Positions 40,466-54,929 are shown, counted from the stretch's first letter. The stretch is 64,000 nucleotides of DNA from Phoebastria nigripes (GCA_035582835.1 JAYKAV010000911.1:124712-188711), one strand, 5' to 3'. Notes: generated by a model not told the origin, from the letters alone. Numbers and translations are program-made.

Positions 40466-43010
40466 TAACCATGCTTCAGCTGTATTAGTGCATGTCTGAA
40501 AATTACACAAAAACCTGCTGGTCTCCACAGTTACATACGACAATGCAGTCCCACAAGTAGGCAGTAGTCCCATGGGCCTCAAATCCTCATCTTGGTAAGA
40601 TTAAGTGTGTCCATGAAAATCTGAACGCTAGATGATGATAAGTGGGAGAAGGTATCCTGTAAGCATCCCAGACTCTTCCAACTGCAGTTAAGTCCTGGAA
40701 TATCCACTTCCTCCTTGGTAACAAGGGGCACTCAGCTTCTAAGGATAGATCCGGACTCTGCAGAAGATGCAGAACTCCTTAGAGCAGGCCTCTAAAGTCA
40801 GTGTTTCTCAAGGTGCAACCCGAAGCTGTTTTTGTATTTCACAGAAGTGCTAAGCAGCTGCTGCCTGCATTCACCAAGCATTGACCCTTACACAAAAGCA
40901 CTGGCATATAGTCATAGTGCTCGTAAGGTGGATGAGCCATGACCACTGTGCATGCAAGTACACAGGAGAAGCCTGCAGGTACCCTGAGGCATAGGCACAG
41001 ACAGCTGGGATAGCTATTCCATTACAGTGCACTCTATTCAGATGCAAGCAAGTCCCTGTGAATAGATCAAAGGGCTTGCTCAACTGTATTTAACAGAAAT
41101 GATGACAGCAAAATTGTACATGAGCCTAAAGTACACTCCATGAGACAAATTACTCTGAATCTTCCAAATTATAAATACCTAAACACCCCACACTTCTTAT
41201 CCCGACACCCAGTTTGAACGTTTCTGTTCCATTCCAGAAGAAAACAGAACAACCTAGAAGTGGACTCCTGGAGAGGTAAAGAATACATGACAGAGTTTTG
41301 TTCTGGGGGCTAGTCACTGGATTTCTGTGGAAGATGGTGTTGAAGAGTTTAGACAGTTTTCATTGTTAGAGAAGGAGGAAAAACATTCAGAAAGGCAGGC
41401 TAGCCATAGAGGTAGAGTATTGTTGCACTACTGAAAGTCAGGAATTGGGGGGAGGAGGGGAAGTGCACTTATTTAGCAGAAAAATCAAAATAAGATTAAA
41501 ATTAAATGAATAATCAAATTAAACAGAGAAATTAAACTGTTTGTACAAACATTCTAGATGCCTAGGTGATAAACCCAAAGAACTGCTAATATACAGATGT
41601 AGATTTGAAGAGGGAGGTATAACTGCAGCAAAGATTTACACAAGTGAAAGTTCAGTGATTAGCTTTTTTTATACTTCAGAATTGGCTTGCAGCCAGTGAT
41701 CTTTAATATTTTTGGTTTAAATTCTAACAGAGAAAAATTGACACAAAAGCTGGTGCCATGGCAGATGACTAAGTCACAGCTAATGTGACAGACAACTGAG
41801 TGGGGCTCCTTAAACACTTTAATGAAAAGGGAAGGAGGTATAATCTCCCAGGGCCATGGAACTGATGCTAAAGGTCTCAAGCAAATTATCTTTGTATTTC
41901 TGCAAGTTTACAAATTGTAATTTCTAAACCAGAGAAGCACCACACAGAAATACTTCTTAAGAAAAAGAACATGTGGCAGAACTACAGTCAACAGTAACTG
42001 TGGGAGCATGTGATTACGACTCCNTACCATTTGCTATGTGTAAACAAAAGAAGTCCAACACCAGTAGTAGAGGTATGTTATAGGTATGTTCTGTTTCATG
42101 AGAGCTACTTTAGCAAAAGTTGAGAGAATTACAAGTGTAAATAACTGGATTTAGATTTAAAACAAGAACAACTGGGAGTCATTTCATAAAATTTTATGAA
42201 ATAGCCTAGACAGCCTCAATTCTACAAAACAAGGAAAAATGAAAAATAATAAATGCAGCCTGGATAGGAGGGGAGGTAAAAGGAGAAAATCGGAATAGGT
42301 AAGACAAAAATTCGGGAAATTTCAGAAATTGTTAATAGAAAGTGTCCAACGAAGAACTCTAGGGCTCCCCGTGAGACCTTGCCTTTTTTTTTTTTTTTTT
42401 ATTAAAAAAAATCACAAAACACTTAAAACCACATTGGTCCCTCATTAAACTGCTGTGGTAGAACACTTAACATTTATTAACATGGAAAAACCATATATAA
42501 TTTGCAAATATTTCTGTTTTGTTTTTAGGGAAACACAGATCATATTTGCAATGACAATGAAAGAGTTTCCACTGTAGCACCCACTGAAGATAAACATTAC
42601 AGAGGATTTACTAAAGTTAGAATATTGTCAGTCAGCAGTTCCAGACACCCCTTACCAAAGAGTTTTAGAACGACTGGCTAGAAAGTCATCCTGCCTTGTA
42701 ACTCTTGAAATATCACCCCAAAAAAACCCCAAAGGAAGGGAAAGGGGTGAGGGAAAGAGAGTGTGTACCAAGAGCTATGCAGTTACAACATTTCAGATGG
42801 TTTACTGTACAAAGTCAGTGGTTTTGAGGAACTAGGCATCTGCTAAGCAACTGATCTGGTGTCATACAACAAACCAACATAGCATGCATTAAATAACAGT
42901 TGTTTAAACAGTAAATATTAAATTACATAAGTGAAAGTCCTCAACAGACAGCTGTCTTCCAAACAGGATCCCAGCAATATTAAGATCGGGGTAAGAAACT
43001 TAAATATCTT
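40466..43010. other. Intron 1 stretch between CR1 copies 3 and 4
   Basis: Unique AT-rich sequence with no feature I can support. It contains a T17 run followed by A-rich sequence near 42384-42412 and an ambiguous base at 42024. Confidence 0.65.
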
Positions 43011-43660
43011 AGAATCATAGAATAGTTTGGGTTGGAAGGGACCTTTAAAGGTCATCTAGTCCAACCCCCCTGCCGTGGGCAGGGACATCTTCAACTAGAT
43101 CAGGTCGCTCAGAGCCCCGTCCAACCTGACCTCGAACGTTTCCAGGGATGGGGCACCTACCACCCCTCTGGGCAACCTGTTCCAGTGTTTCACCACCCTC
43201 ATTGTAAAAAACTTCTTCCTTACACCTAGTCTAAATCTACCCTCTTTTNGTTTAAAACCATTCCCCCTTGTCCTGTCGCAACAGGCCCTGCTAAAAAGTT
43301 TACCGCCATCTTTTTTATAAGCCCCCTTTAAGTACTGATAGGCTGCAATAAGGTCTCCCCAGAGCCTTCTCTTCTCTAGGCTGAACAACCCCAACCCTCT
43401 CAGCCTTTCTTCATAGGAGAGGCGTTCCATCCCTCCGATCATTTTTGTGGCCCTCCTCTGGACCCGCTCCAACAGGTCCATGTCTTTCTTGTGCTGAGGG
43501 CTCCAGAGCTGGACGCAGTACTCCAGGTGGGGTCTCACCAGAGCAGAGTAGAGGGGCAGAATCACCTCCCTCAACCTGCTGGCCACGCTGCTTTTGATGC
43601 AGCCCAGGGTATGGTTGGCTTTCTGGGCTGCGAGCACACATTGCCTGCTCATGTCATATA
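43011..43660 (-). mobile_element. CR1 LINE copy 4, 3' fragment
   Basis: The reverse strand encodes a continuous 180-codon piece of the CR1 ORF2 C-terminus (from [17 protein letters not shown] through [29 protein letters not shown] and HWNRLPRGVV). The short 3' UTR and the terminal TTCTATGATTCT-type end (plus strand AGAATCATAGAATAG) follow. The retained frame has no stop, suggesting moderate age. The catalytic part of the reverse transcriptase is missing through 5' truncation. It shares its subfamily with copy 5, 2 kb away, and is sense to GNAQ. One ambiguous base lies at 43249. Confidence 0.95.
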
Positions 43661-45060
43661 TAAAGCAAAGGCATTACAAAGTACTGTCATGGTGGTTTTT
43701 TCCTTTTTTTAAGCTATTCTAACATAAGAATGTGCCCTAACAGCTTGACAAGTCATATATACAGCAACATTGCAAAATTACCAATATAAAGAACACCCTC
43801 TTTTGCCTTTTTAAACAACAAAAGCCATATATCGTCTCCTGTTTTACTGGTTTTATATTATTTAATGGGAAAACTCCACAGACAAAAAAATGCAATGTAA
43901 AAATTAAATACTATGCTCCTCATTTTACTACATGAAATTGTAGACCAAAAAAGTCTGTAAATCAAAAGATTCAGCCAAAGTATTTTCTGAGAATAACCAA
44001 ATGAAAACTGCACTAACAAAACTAACATGGTTGTAAATTAAAAAACAAAAAAACACCAAAAAACCCAAACCAAACCGCTACAGGCACAAGAATGCCATTA
44101 CCCAGAGAATGCTTGTGTCAGAAATTTCTTCAAGGGAAACAACTTAAAGGCATACATATTAACTTCACTGTTCAATGTCAGAGGTTTGCATTTGTCATTG
44201 GGAATACAGCCACAATTAAGCTACTAGCAAATTCTGTTCACGTTGTTTATCTGATTTTGGTTCAAAGGCTAAAATCTTTAGAGATTATCATAAGTCTAGT
44301 TCTTAAACCTAACTAGATTTAATAATTAATAGTAGTGTATTACTCTGTTGTACAGCCAAACACAGAACAAAACCACAGTGAATCAGAATTCATTATTATC
44401 ATGTCTTGCAGATAAGAAGCAAGAATGAATGGAATTAAGTAAATAAACCCCAAGAGAACAAAAATTACTCTGGACAAAGAATGCTTCTAGATTCTTATGA
44501 TCACAGATGGTATTAAGACCCAAGCTTAAATGATCACAAGCCAAGCCATCTTTAAAAGTAAAATATTACTGACGCTAACATCAGAATTAGATCAAACATG
44601 CTGTTAGTCAATTTACTCAAACTCAGTAATTCCAATGAATCTCTTAGTCCTGTTTATACAAAATAATCGATTTTACATTTTGATGAAAGCAAATTTACTC
44701 CGAAATTGTCCGTTCTGCCTTTCTATGAAATCAGCTGCTAAACCAGGACAAACAGTCATCTAAGTGAAATCCATCTTTTCATGGATCAGAGTAAATGTTT
44801 ATTATCTCCTTTCGTTTATCTACCATTTCAATGCTGTGATAAACAGAGACCATGAGGAAACTGAACACAGTACAAAAAAATCTCATGCTATTTCTTCTTA
44901 ACATTCTCTTCTCACCAAGAAAAACAAAAGTATGTTTAGGTGCATTTTCAGAGGAAAAAATAAATAAATAAAAATAAAGCATTGTTCCATCCAGCAATCA
45001 GGTTGGGAAGAGGTATAACATCTTTAATTCCAGGAAATTACTTATTACCAAAGCACTCTA
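43661..45060. other. Spacer between CR1 copies 4 and 5
   Basis: AT-rich sequence with an A/C low-complexity tract at about 44040-44073 and no gene or transposon that I recognise. Confidence 0.65.
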
Positions 45061-46392
45061 ATCATAGAATCACAGAATAGTTTGGGTTGGAAAGGATCTT
45101 CAAAGACCATCTAATCCAATCCCCCTGCCACAGGCAGGGACATCTTCCACTAGATCAGGTTGTTCAAAGCCCCGTCCAACCTGACCTTCAACAATTCCAG
45201 TGATGGGTCACCCACAGCTTCTCTGGGCAACCTGTTCCAGTGTCTCACCACCCTCATCATAAAAAATTTCTCCCTTATGTCCAAGCTAAACCTACCCTCT
45301 TTCAGTTTAAAACCGTTGCCCCTTCTCCTGTCACTACAGCCCCTGGTAAACAGTCCCCCTCCATCTTTCTTATGCACCCCCTTTGTATATTGAAAGGCAA
45401 CAAGGTCTCCCCAGAGCCTTCTCTTCTCTAGGCTGAACAACCCCAATTCTCTCAGCCTCTCTTCAAAGGAGAGGTGTTCCAGCCCCCTGATCATTTTCAT
45501 GGCCCTCCTCTGGACCCGCTCCAACAGGTCCACGTCTTTCCTGTACTGGGGACCCCAGAACTGGACGCAGTACTCCAGGTGGGGTCTCACCAGAGTGGAG
45601 TAGAGGGGCAGAATCACCTCCCTCGACCTGCTGGCCACGNTTCTTTTGATGCAGCCCAGGATACAATTGGCTTTCTGAGTTGCAAGTGCACATTGCCGGG
45701 TCGTGTCCAATTTTTCATCCACCAGTACCTCCAAGTCCTTCTCGGCAGGGCTGCTCTCAATCCATTCATCCCCCAGTCTGTAATGATTTTGGGGATTGCC
45801 CCGACCCAGGGGCAATGCACTCAGGACCTTGCACTTGGCCTTGTTGGACTTCATGAGGTTCACACGGGGTTCACCTCTCAAGCCTGTCAAGGTCCCTCTG
45901 GGTGGCCTCCCTTCCCTCAAGCGAATCAACTGCACCACTCAGCTTGGTGTCATCTGGAAATCTGCTGAGGGTGCCACTCAATCCCACTGTCTATGTCATA
46001 ATGAAGATATTAAACAGTACAATCCCTTGAGGAACACCACTTATTACTCGTTTCCTCTTGGACATTGAGCCACTGACTGTAACTCTTTGGATGCAGCCAT
46101 CAAGCCAATTCCTTATCCATCTAACAGTCCATCTATCAAACCTGTATCTCTCCAATTTAGCAGTAAGAATGTTGTGGGGGACCATATCAAAGGCCTTACA
46201 GAAGCCTAGATAAATGACATCCCTAGCTCTTCCTTTGTCCACTGATGCAGTTACTTCATTGCAGGAGGCCACTAGATTAGTCAGGCACAACTTGTCCTTG
46301 GTGAAGCCAGGTTGGCTGTCTCTAATCACCTCCCTATTTCCATAAGTTTCGACATATCTTCCAAGAGGATCTGTTCCATGATCTTAAGGCTA
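45061..46392 (-). mobile_element. CR1 LINE copy 5, 5'-truncated, with damaged reverse transcriptase box
   Basis: At 1.33 kb this matches copy 1 as the longest CR1 copy. The reverse strand starts within the reverse transcriptase palm ([27 protein letters not shown]), passes GVPQG, and reaches the catalytic box at 45949-45960. There it reads FPDD instead of FADD, through a GCA to CCA change. It then continues through the conserved C-terminus to the 3' end at 45061. The frame is broken at least twice between 45900 and 45990 (one extra G in the stretch just before the catalytic box). It is sense to GNAQ and of the same subfamily as copy 4. One ambiguous base lies at 45640. Confidence 0.95.
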
Positions 46393-49300
46393 AGTTATAG
46401 CCTGAGTTTTGGCTTGAGTTTTAGCGTTGCCAAAGATGTTTCCCCATCTTAGGGGATTCAAGAAAGTTTCACACAAAGTGTTTCTCATGGGGGATTTACA
46501 TTAAATCCTTTTGGCATGACGTTCAACACCTATAACTTCCCAGATGAAAACCCCACACAAAAATTCACTTAAAAGGAGACTTGATGGATTAGGGGAATGG
46601 TAATGAGATAAAGGGACTTTGATCTCTAAATCTCTCTTTTAATAATGGGCCAGGTCAGCACTGTTCAAAAGTCAGTCAGACAGCTGCTTGGACTTGGTGG
46701 CCTGGACTCAGAGAAACTACCGATCTCATAATTGTTAATGATGACCAGGTGTATACATCATAACCACCCCTAATAAAAACTGGCAGCATCAGGACAGGAG
46801 AGATTAAATTGGCATGAAGATTATCACCCTTTTTAAAAATACTTCTAAGTGTCAGGTTCCATCAATACACAAACATGAAATGAAAAGAAGCAAAAGAGAG
46901 TTTAACCAGAGCTATTTAAATATATGTGTAAGACCATGTGTTTTATTCTTTGGGCTTTTTTCACCCAGCACAACCTTACAGTGTCTCAGTATCTAGGCTA
47001 CTATTACTTCCTTTTTACAAACAAACAAACAAAAAAGAAGTAGAAGTGAGAAGTATTGTAAGAATCATTATTTTCTCTCCTAAAAGATCAACTGAGTTAA
47101 AGCAAATTATGTTTGTAACAAAGGAGTATTTTGGGGCATTGATTTTTTTTTTTTTTTAAATTGTTCCTTTTTGCAAACCACCTTTGAAAGGTTTTCACCA
47201 TCAACATAAATGTTGATTTCAATGCCATCTAGATAACACACTCCAAAAGGGCAAACATCAAATCATCCAAGTACCTGGATAGCTATATAAGAACCTGTTT
47301 AAGATACATGAACGATGCCTTTAGTTTTCAGCATTTAATTTCCATCGCTTTTACTGCTCTGGTCTATGAGATTAAGTGGCACATATAGTGCTTAGTAAAC
47401 CCAGTATCAAAGTAAAATAAACGTTCCATACTTGATTCTCAGTTTCCCAAGCCTGATCAGTTCCTAAAAGCACAAGGAATGATGGCATCTTTCCCAACTT
47501 CTATCTGTTTGAGTTTTTCTGGCCTTATAAGTTAGCAGTTGCTGCTACAGAAACCTTCTGTTTGACTTTCTGGCTGACTCTANTCACCCAGAAACGTGGG
47601 CTGGAATAGCTTTCGGTGTTCTTTTCCAACATTCTCTAATATGAGCAAGATAATTAACATTAACATTGAAGACTTAAAGAGTTAAAAACTCTCCTGTGAT
47701 GGGTTTATAGAACAAGGAGAAAAAAGCAACTTCCCTTAACTTACATAAATGTTCTTACTCAGTACAAGGATTCTTGCCAAAGATTATCTTGTTTCTTTTG
47801 AGTTTGTAGCTGGTAGAGCAATGAACTAGCCAAGGACCAAGATGAGGTATGCTAGCAGCCAGTGAGTGTACAGCTCAGGTACAGTGACAGACATACTAAC
47901 AAGACTAGGCAGTAATGTATATTCTGTGCCATAGGAGCAAATACTGTGAAATCTAAAATATTTTCTCCTAATGGAGAATTTCAAAACATACCTAAGACAT
48001 GTTCATTACATAGTACCTCAGTTTATAAAACTATGATCAAGAAGAGGATTTCTTTTGGTTGATTTCATGGCTATATCATAACTACACCAGTAATTTCTAA
48101 ACTCTCTATTCCTGCTTACTGGAAGAATCTGTAACAGGTTGGGTTTCCATCACATCCAATTACACCAAATTCCTCCAGAATAGTAAACTTGAGCTCTTAC
48201 CTTGGATTTAACTTGAAGGTGGCTAACCCCATGTGGAAGAAAAACCCTTCTGATCCACATTTGGTGATACTTACCAAGATTAGAGCTGTATTTCCAGTTA
48301 ACTTCAAAAGAGTTAAGGACCTAACTGCATTGATCTCTTCAGAAGAGAGAAGATTTGAGGGGAAAAAAAAAAAAAAAGGAATATAATATATTTCAAGTGC
48401 TGACTGCCCTTTCCACAATTTCCCTTGGGGAAAAACAAATCCTCCTTTAACAGACTTTTGATAGCTGGGGCTAGTCCCAAAGCATTTCAACAAGGACCAC
48501 CACGGCGCTCTCCTAGATACAAAACAAAGGCATAGATAATCAATGAGGACAGGACCTTGGGTAGACATTTAATCCACCTATTTGCTGAGACAAAACCAGA
48601 CCCAGACCCAGGCACTAGACAAAACTGTCTAGTCCCACTCCTAACAGATGCTTCTTCCACACACAGAGCAGGTCAACCTAACTTAAAAACAACATAGCTC
48701 CAAGATGAAGGTATCAATACACAGCTCAGCTGTGCGAAGGCAACGGTACTACAGCCTCTATCTTTTCAATTTTCTGAAAGTGGAAACCCCTAGTGATCCA
48801 GTAACTTTCTGATGTTCTGTCGCTTTATTCAAGCTATGCACACATTGCACACCACCTCTTCTACAGTGAAAGATGAACTGAACGACCACGGTAGGGCTCA
48901 CCTCAACTGTATCGTTCATATCAGCAGTCTGCTGGATGATTCTGCCTGAATGGATCAACAAAGGAGGAATCTTGTTTGGTGGGTTTTATTTTTGCTTCTG
49001 GCATAGCCACACCACCTTCTCAAATGCAGAATGAAATCAACAACTGCACTTTTCTGTTGGCAACTGCATCTGCACAGGGGTTCTGGTATAGAACGCTACA
49101 GTACTGTTAAACACTAAGCATAGTGTGCAAATTAAGTAGTTTGATTATTCCACGCCTTTTGTCCTTTGAAAACCCACAGAGGGCAAAAATCTGTAGACAA
49201 TCACCCTTCAGTTTAGTCTCTGTATCAACATTACTTACTGGGGGAACAATGTGCTTTCAGAACATTTAAGATTTAATCTTTAATTTAGCTTGAAAACACA

Positions 49301-52300
49301 TTTGTGCTGTTCCTGAAACTCCCCCAGTAACTTTCAAAACTTTTAACTTCTAAAACTGTGGTATCTCTTAGACTCATGCCCTCCAGCGTTAAAGCATCTA
49401 ACTTCTTTGCACAGAATTAACAATACTTAAAGCCTGCTGCATTCTTCCTTCTTTGATGCTAAGAACACCACATATATGGCTTCCTAGTATTTCCTACATT
49501 CTAGTTCTTCCTTGGTTTTGTACGGCTTTCCTGCTCTTCGTTCTTGCCAGTCAGGGGTTTTATAATTAGAGTAAATAAAAGGTGAATGCTGAAAAACTTC
49601 CATGATTTTATTAATAACAGCTGTTCATATATAGTAGCATTCGAGTGCAAGAACAGATTTTTCCTGAGTCTTATACTATTCAGCAGGACAAGAAAAAATG
49701 CTCAGTGTTTAAAGTATTCTATTACTGCAACAAAGCTAATTACCATTAATCACACATCTGCCTTATAATGTTATTTCACACCTTCCTGGGATTAATTTTG
49801 CAGAGATTGTCATATTATTTCAAAAGAAATGCTTTCCCCTGTGAAATTGCCATTGCCATTATACACCAACAAAAATAATTTGAAGCAGCTAAAAAGGCAG
49901 AATTATTATTTCTTAACTTTGCAGCATACACTCACTATCCATTCTCAAGAGATTCTTCTGCTCAGCATATACTTTTCCCTCCTGCATTAATTCAATGTTG
50001 TTCACCAATGTAATATACAAATTTGGGGTCACTTGGCTCTTTGACATATGAATAAACTTAAATTAGCCAGAATTATTTGACTATTCAGGCCCTCAGCTAG
50101 TTCCTATTAACTTCAGTGGGTGTAGATCACTTCTAAAGAAGTAAAACCAAAACAGCAACAAACCCTTTTTAATGGCTGCAAACAAGATATCCCTTCGTGA
50201 TGCACTAAAAGTAAGTATGTTCTTAAATATGTTCTAAATATATGTTCTTCATATGTGTTTTCCTCAAAAAAAAAAGTTAATTTTATATATGGACATATAT
50301 GTCTATATAAGAATATATAAAGGTGTTTTGCATCCAGAATGAAATTATATTTCCTTAGGAACAGCTTCTGCTAAATAAGAGATATTCACCAATCTAGTTA
50401 CAACACATATCAAGGTGTACGTTAACTATTTGTTCATTTTACAGTTGTAAATATGTACTGTGATAACTACCTAAAATTATTTGAAAGTGTTCAGAGTCAG
50501 TAGGACAGACCCATATAAATACACGTTACAGGAAAAATAAGGAAGCTTGCTTGTTTCTCTGGCTGAAGAAAAAGTTACATAAAACCAGTGTACTCCATTG
50601 TTGGCTAAATGGACCCACTTCCTCTTGAACTTACCTACAGAAAGTCTAAGTCTTTGCTAATTCACTAAGTTCTGCATGTAGATCTTTAATTCAGCTGACA
50701 CAGGTATAAGAAAATAAATACCTATATATTCTGCATGCTTGCTGGATATTCACCCTATGTTCAAAAGCATCTTTCCACGTAAGACTGGTTGCCATTCATG
50801 CTAATTCAAATGGCTTATCTTCCACCTGTTCCCTTTGCTAGCGCACAGAGAATAAAAGGACACTCACATCAGGCAACTCTCTTCACTGACACATCTGCTA
50901 TCTCAAACATAAGAAACACCTACCCCTTAAAAAAACCATGTTTTGCACATAACGCAATACCAATAAATATGCCGCAAAATAGCAAACACTGTCACACACC
51001 GCCAGTACTTAATTTGGCCAAGGTTTATAGATATGTAGGCATAGCTAGCCATCTAGCATGATACTGCCAGATTTTTTTCTTAGATACTCAAGGCATTTCC
51101 CACCAAGAAAACAGTGTATAATATAAATATGTAGAGTATACAGGCAGAGGACGTCCAGGATTGAAGGTTTATGGCTACAATCTGTCACGCAGGCCCAAAT
51201 GCTGCTTTCTGAGACTGTGCAAAATTTCCAAGGACGACAGGCAAAATGATATACATAAGAACTAGAGCATATGGCTCTTACTACTTAACAATAAATATAT
51301 ACATACATGCTTAAAATACAGGCCTGCAGAATACTGCATGTACAAACATTTTGTGTGCCATATACCAATATAAAACATTAAAACACCTCTTTTTTTCCAA
51401 TTATAAAAACAATGTAAGTGTTTTTACAGCTAACAGCAAACAATGGATGGATATTAACAACTGTAAGCTCTGGAGAACAATCATAGGCTTTTACAAAGTG
51501 TTCAGCAGTAATGAAATCCAGAAGAATTTGGAAAAATACATGAGATTAAAACCAAATTCAGTGGAAGACTGAATTTGTTCCAAAGTGCCTTAAACATTAC
51601 AGCCAAGTTGTGCTAGCCAAACTACTACTATGTCTTTGTAATATGCTTCAGTGCTTATTTCTGAATTCTGGCTTTTCAGAATTACAATAGTAAAAAAATA
51701 CTTTGTCTTGTTCCAATCTGTTCCAAAAATTAAGCAGTGATGTACAATAAAGTACCTAAAAGTGGTACTTTAATGTTTAATCACAGAGACGGTTTGTTTT
51801 TAAACTAATACTTAAAAATAATCTTAGCATGCAGTAAAAGTTTTCCATAAATGACTTGGCATTTTAAACTCTTTGATCCCATGAAAAGTAAAAAGATATT
51901 ATCATTAATCACAATTATCATTAATACACAAAAAGGGTGTACCAAGCACAGTGTGCGTGTGTCACACAGTAACAGTCAGGAGGAAATTAACTCACTTTGC
52001 AAGGAAGCACTGTATCTTCCACAAGTTAAGGGGGAAAAAAAACTTTTCTGATCCAAAAATGTTCATTTTTTTCTTTATATTTGCTACATATGTGCATTTG
52101 TACATATGTACGTCTAATTTTTAAACAAGTATAAGAAAACAATCTGGCATAAGTATGCTTATTTGTGCCTTAAAACCCTTTGAGTTAATAATACCTTTCA
52201 CTTTGCACTTGCAATAAGTCTGAAGAACATGCATGGTCAATTAACATGGCCCAGCTTAAACTGCGCTAGTACTCTCCTTATGAGCCAAAGGATATGCCTC

Positions 52301-54545
52301 AGTCCCACATTCAAAAGCCTTTAACCCACTTAGGCTTTTAAGTCCCATAATACTTTACAAAGTGGGACTGAGAAGTTGGCACTTTTGAAAAAAAGAAAAA
52401 AAAAAAACCAAAACCAAACAAAACCACGTTTGCCTATGTTTACAAAAATAAAATCAAGCAACACTAGTAATTTAAGTTTTGAGGGGCGAAAGCATGTAAT
52501 GAGACTGTAAAGGTCTATTCCATTTTAAAAAAAAAAGAGATGACTTTAAGCAATTTCAGATGGTTTTCGTGCTACCAGCCTCACCATTTTTAATGACTAC
52601 TTTTCTATTCTAAAATGGTTTTGTCTGTCTCATAACCACGTGAATGACCCACACAAACAACACAAACTTAATAACCAAGCAACTGCCTATGCTGGGGAAG
52701 TAGTGAGAGTGACTAAAAAAAAAGTGCTATCAGATACCTAAAATAAACCCACTAATAAAAAAGTTTTCCTCAAAATTTGTTTATAAATTGAAACTTGAAT
52801 CTCTACCCAATCCCACGACTCCAACAGTGGTTCACCACTATACTGCATTTTACAAGATGAGATCATTAAGTGTTAATCCAAACAGCTGCACATGCACACA
52901 CACTTTCAGTCAAACATATGACAGAGGTTGACAAAGCAAAAGACCAAAAATGTGTGCACAGTAACAATTTCTTTACTGGTTTCATTACCCAAGTATACAG
53001 ATATGCTCATAAGTATGAGCAGCCAAACATTCACCCCTCTTGGTCTCTAGTACATCATGCTTACGCCTTCACAAGCGTGTCAGAACTCTTGGTTTGGCAC
53101 TGATGCTGATGAATGCAAAAACCTTTCATACAGGCACTCAAGAGAGTTTTCCCCAGTGCTTTCTACGGGTTGGCTTCTCCTCTGTTCTCCCTCAACTGCA
53201 CGCAATGTCACCACATCTCATTTGGTCCAAAGCAATGCCACAATTGGACCCCAATCTACCACCACCTACCCCTACACTTCACGTTACCAGTGGGAGGACC
53301 TTGCAAAGCAGTACAAGCCCTGCATTACTGACTGCAGAAGCAGATCTCTGAATTCCTTCTCTGGGTAATCTATATTTGTCTCATTCAGTAAATTTCATAC
53401 ATTTTGAAAAACTTTGGAGACGCCTGTAGCACTACTGCAAGAAAAATCAGGAAAATACAGAAACAATTTGGACCTGAGTAACAAGTCAAATATGCCAACT
53501 GCTTCTCCTGAAGCGAATGTATATCATTAAGTAATTATACTTAAACATCCATAAAATTAAGCAAAGGCAAGCTATCTATCCCCTATTTTATCTTCTTTGT
53601 GAATCTTGCAACAGTCACAACATGCACTTCCATCAACCAAAATCAGGCCAAAATGAGGCAGAACATTATCACTGGGAGTGCTGCAGCTCTCTCCACCACT
53701 CCTTTCCCACACCAGTTAAGGATCCCAACACCCTTCTCCATATCCAGAAGACAAGCTGCAGGAAACAGCATATTCATATGCAAGCACTAAATCGTATTCT
53801 GACTTTTCCTTTCAACTCTCCTTTCCTCACTGAAAAGGCAGTTTACTCCCCCAGTATAAATCTCCACTTTCATATACACGACCCAAGACAAAAATCTTCA
53901 GCATAAACATCCCACGTCCACTTGGAACATCCCCACTCACCCACACACTAGACAGTGGTGCAGACATATTTCAAGGCCTGCGAGCCCCAGGCCGAAGCCG
54001 TATTACGACAGGAGCTACACAACATAGTAGAGCACACTGGATATGGACAGACGTATTTTAATGCAAAAGGCTTATTTTAACACAAGCCAAATTTCTATTA
54101 GATAAACACTGCCTCTGCATACTTGCGGCTCCAAAATAACAACCTGTTTTAATTAAAGAGAAATGACACAATAGATTTTATTTCCTGACCAGTGGGTGGA
54201 TTCCAAAGGTATTAAAGATCCTGTCATCCTCCTGCATACTTCAGGTTACTCCTCAGCTTCGCGTGTGCATCTGGCGCTTTACGGCTCCCTTTTCTTTCTA
54301 AAAACCAGTCTACAATCTGAGGATAAACCCCTTATCCCAGTTTACCTCATTAAATAAAAATCACAATAAAAAATGCAACCAGTGAGCCAACAACCTTCCC
54401 GAGGCTCACAGAACAATGCAGATATTAAACCCGCCACCATCGATCTGCACAGCAACTCCCCCTGCGAGTCCCTTCGTTAATCCGCTTTCTTGCCATCGCT
54501 CTCCTACACACACGGCAGCCGACATTTGCCCCACCACCCCCCCGC
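46393..54545. other. Intron 1 stretch between CR1 copy 5 and the promoter CpG island
   Basis: AT-rich sequence with no recognised transposon or gene. It contains long A or T runs (47143-47157, 48362-48377), a palindromic GACATATATGTC at about 50292, and an A-rich/AC tract near 52385. One ambiguous base is at 47583. The reading frames at 53.0-53.9 kb lack homology or splice context that I can recognise. Confidence 0.65.
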
Positions 54546-54683
54546 ACCCCCTCACTCACCCGCCATCCTTCCCCTCTCCATTTTGGAAGGCCCTTCGCCC
54601 TCCACACCAAGCCCACCCGCAGGAGCCGCAGCCGTTCGCCCCGCCGCCGGCGGTGCCCGCGGGCGGGCACAGACGCCCCGCCG

Positions 54684-54928
54684 NNNNNNNNNNNNNNNNN
54701 NNNNNNNNNNNNNNNNNNNNNNNNNNNNNNNNNNNNNNNNNNNNNNNNNNNNNNNNNNNNNNNNNNNNNNNNNNNNNNNNNNNNNNNNNNNNNNNNNNNN
54801 NNNNNNNNNNNNNNNNNNNNNNNNNNNNNNNNNNNNNNNNNNNNNNNNNNNNNNNNNNNNNNNNNNNNNNNNNNNNNNNNNNNNNNNNNNNNNNNNNNNN
54901 NNNNNNNNNNNNNNNNNNNNNNNNNNNN
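54684..54928. other. Assembly gap, 245 N
   Basis: A run of N lies within the CpG island, starting 33 bp inside intron 1 from the exon 1 donor. The flanks are extremely GC-rich, which explains the gap. The true length may differ from 245. Confidence 1.
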
Positions 54929-54929
54929 G

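Noticed and set aside
53040..53906. Cluster of overlapping plus-strand frames of 60-103 codons
   Set aside because: Three frames are open at once with no domain, no splice-site support and no repeat match that I recognise; most likely chance in a stop-poor stretch.
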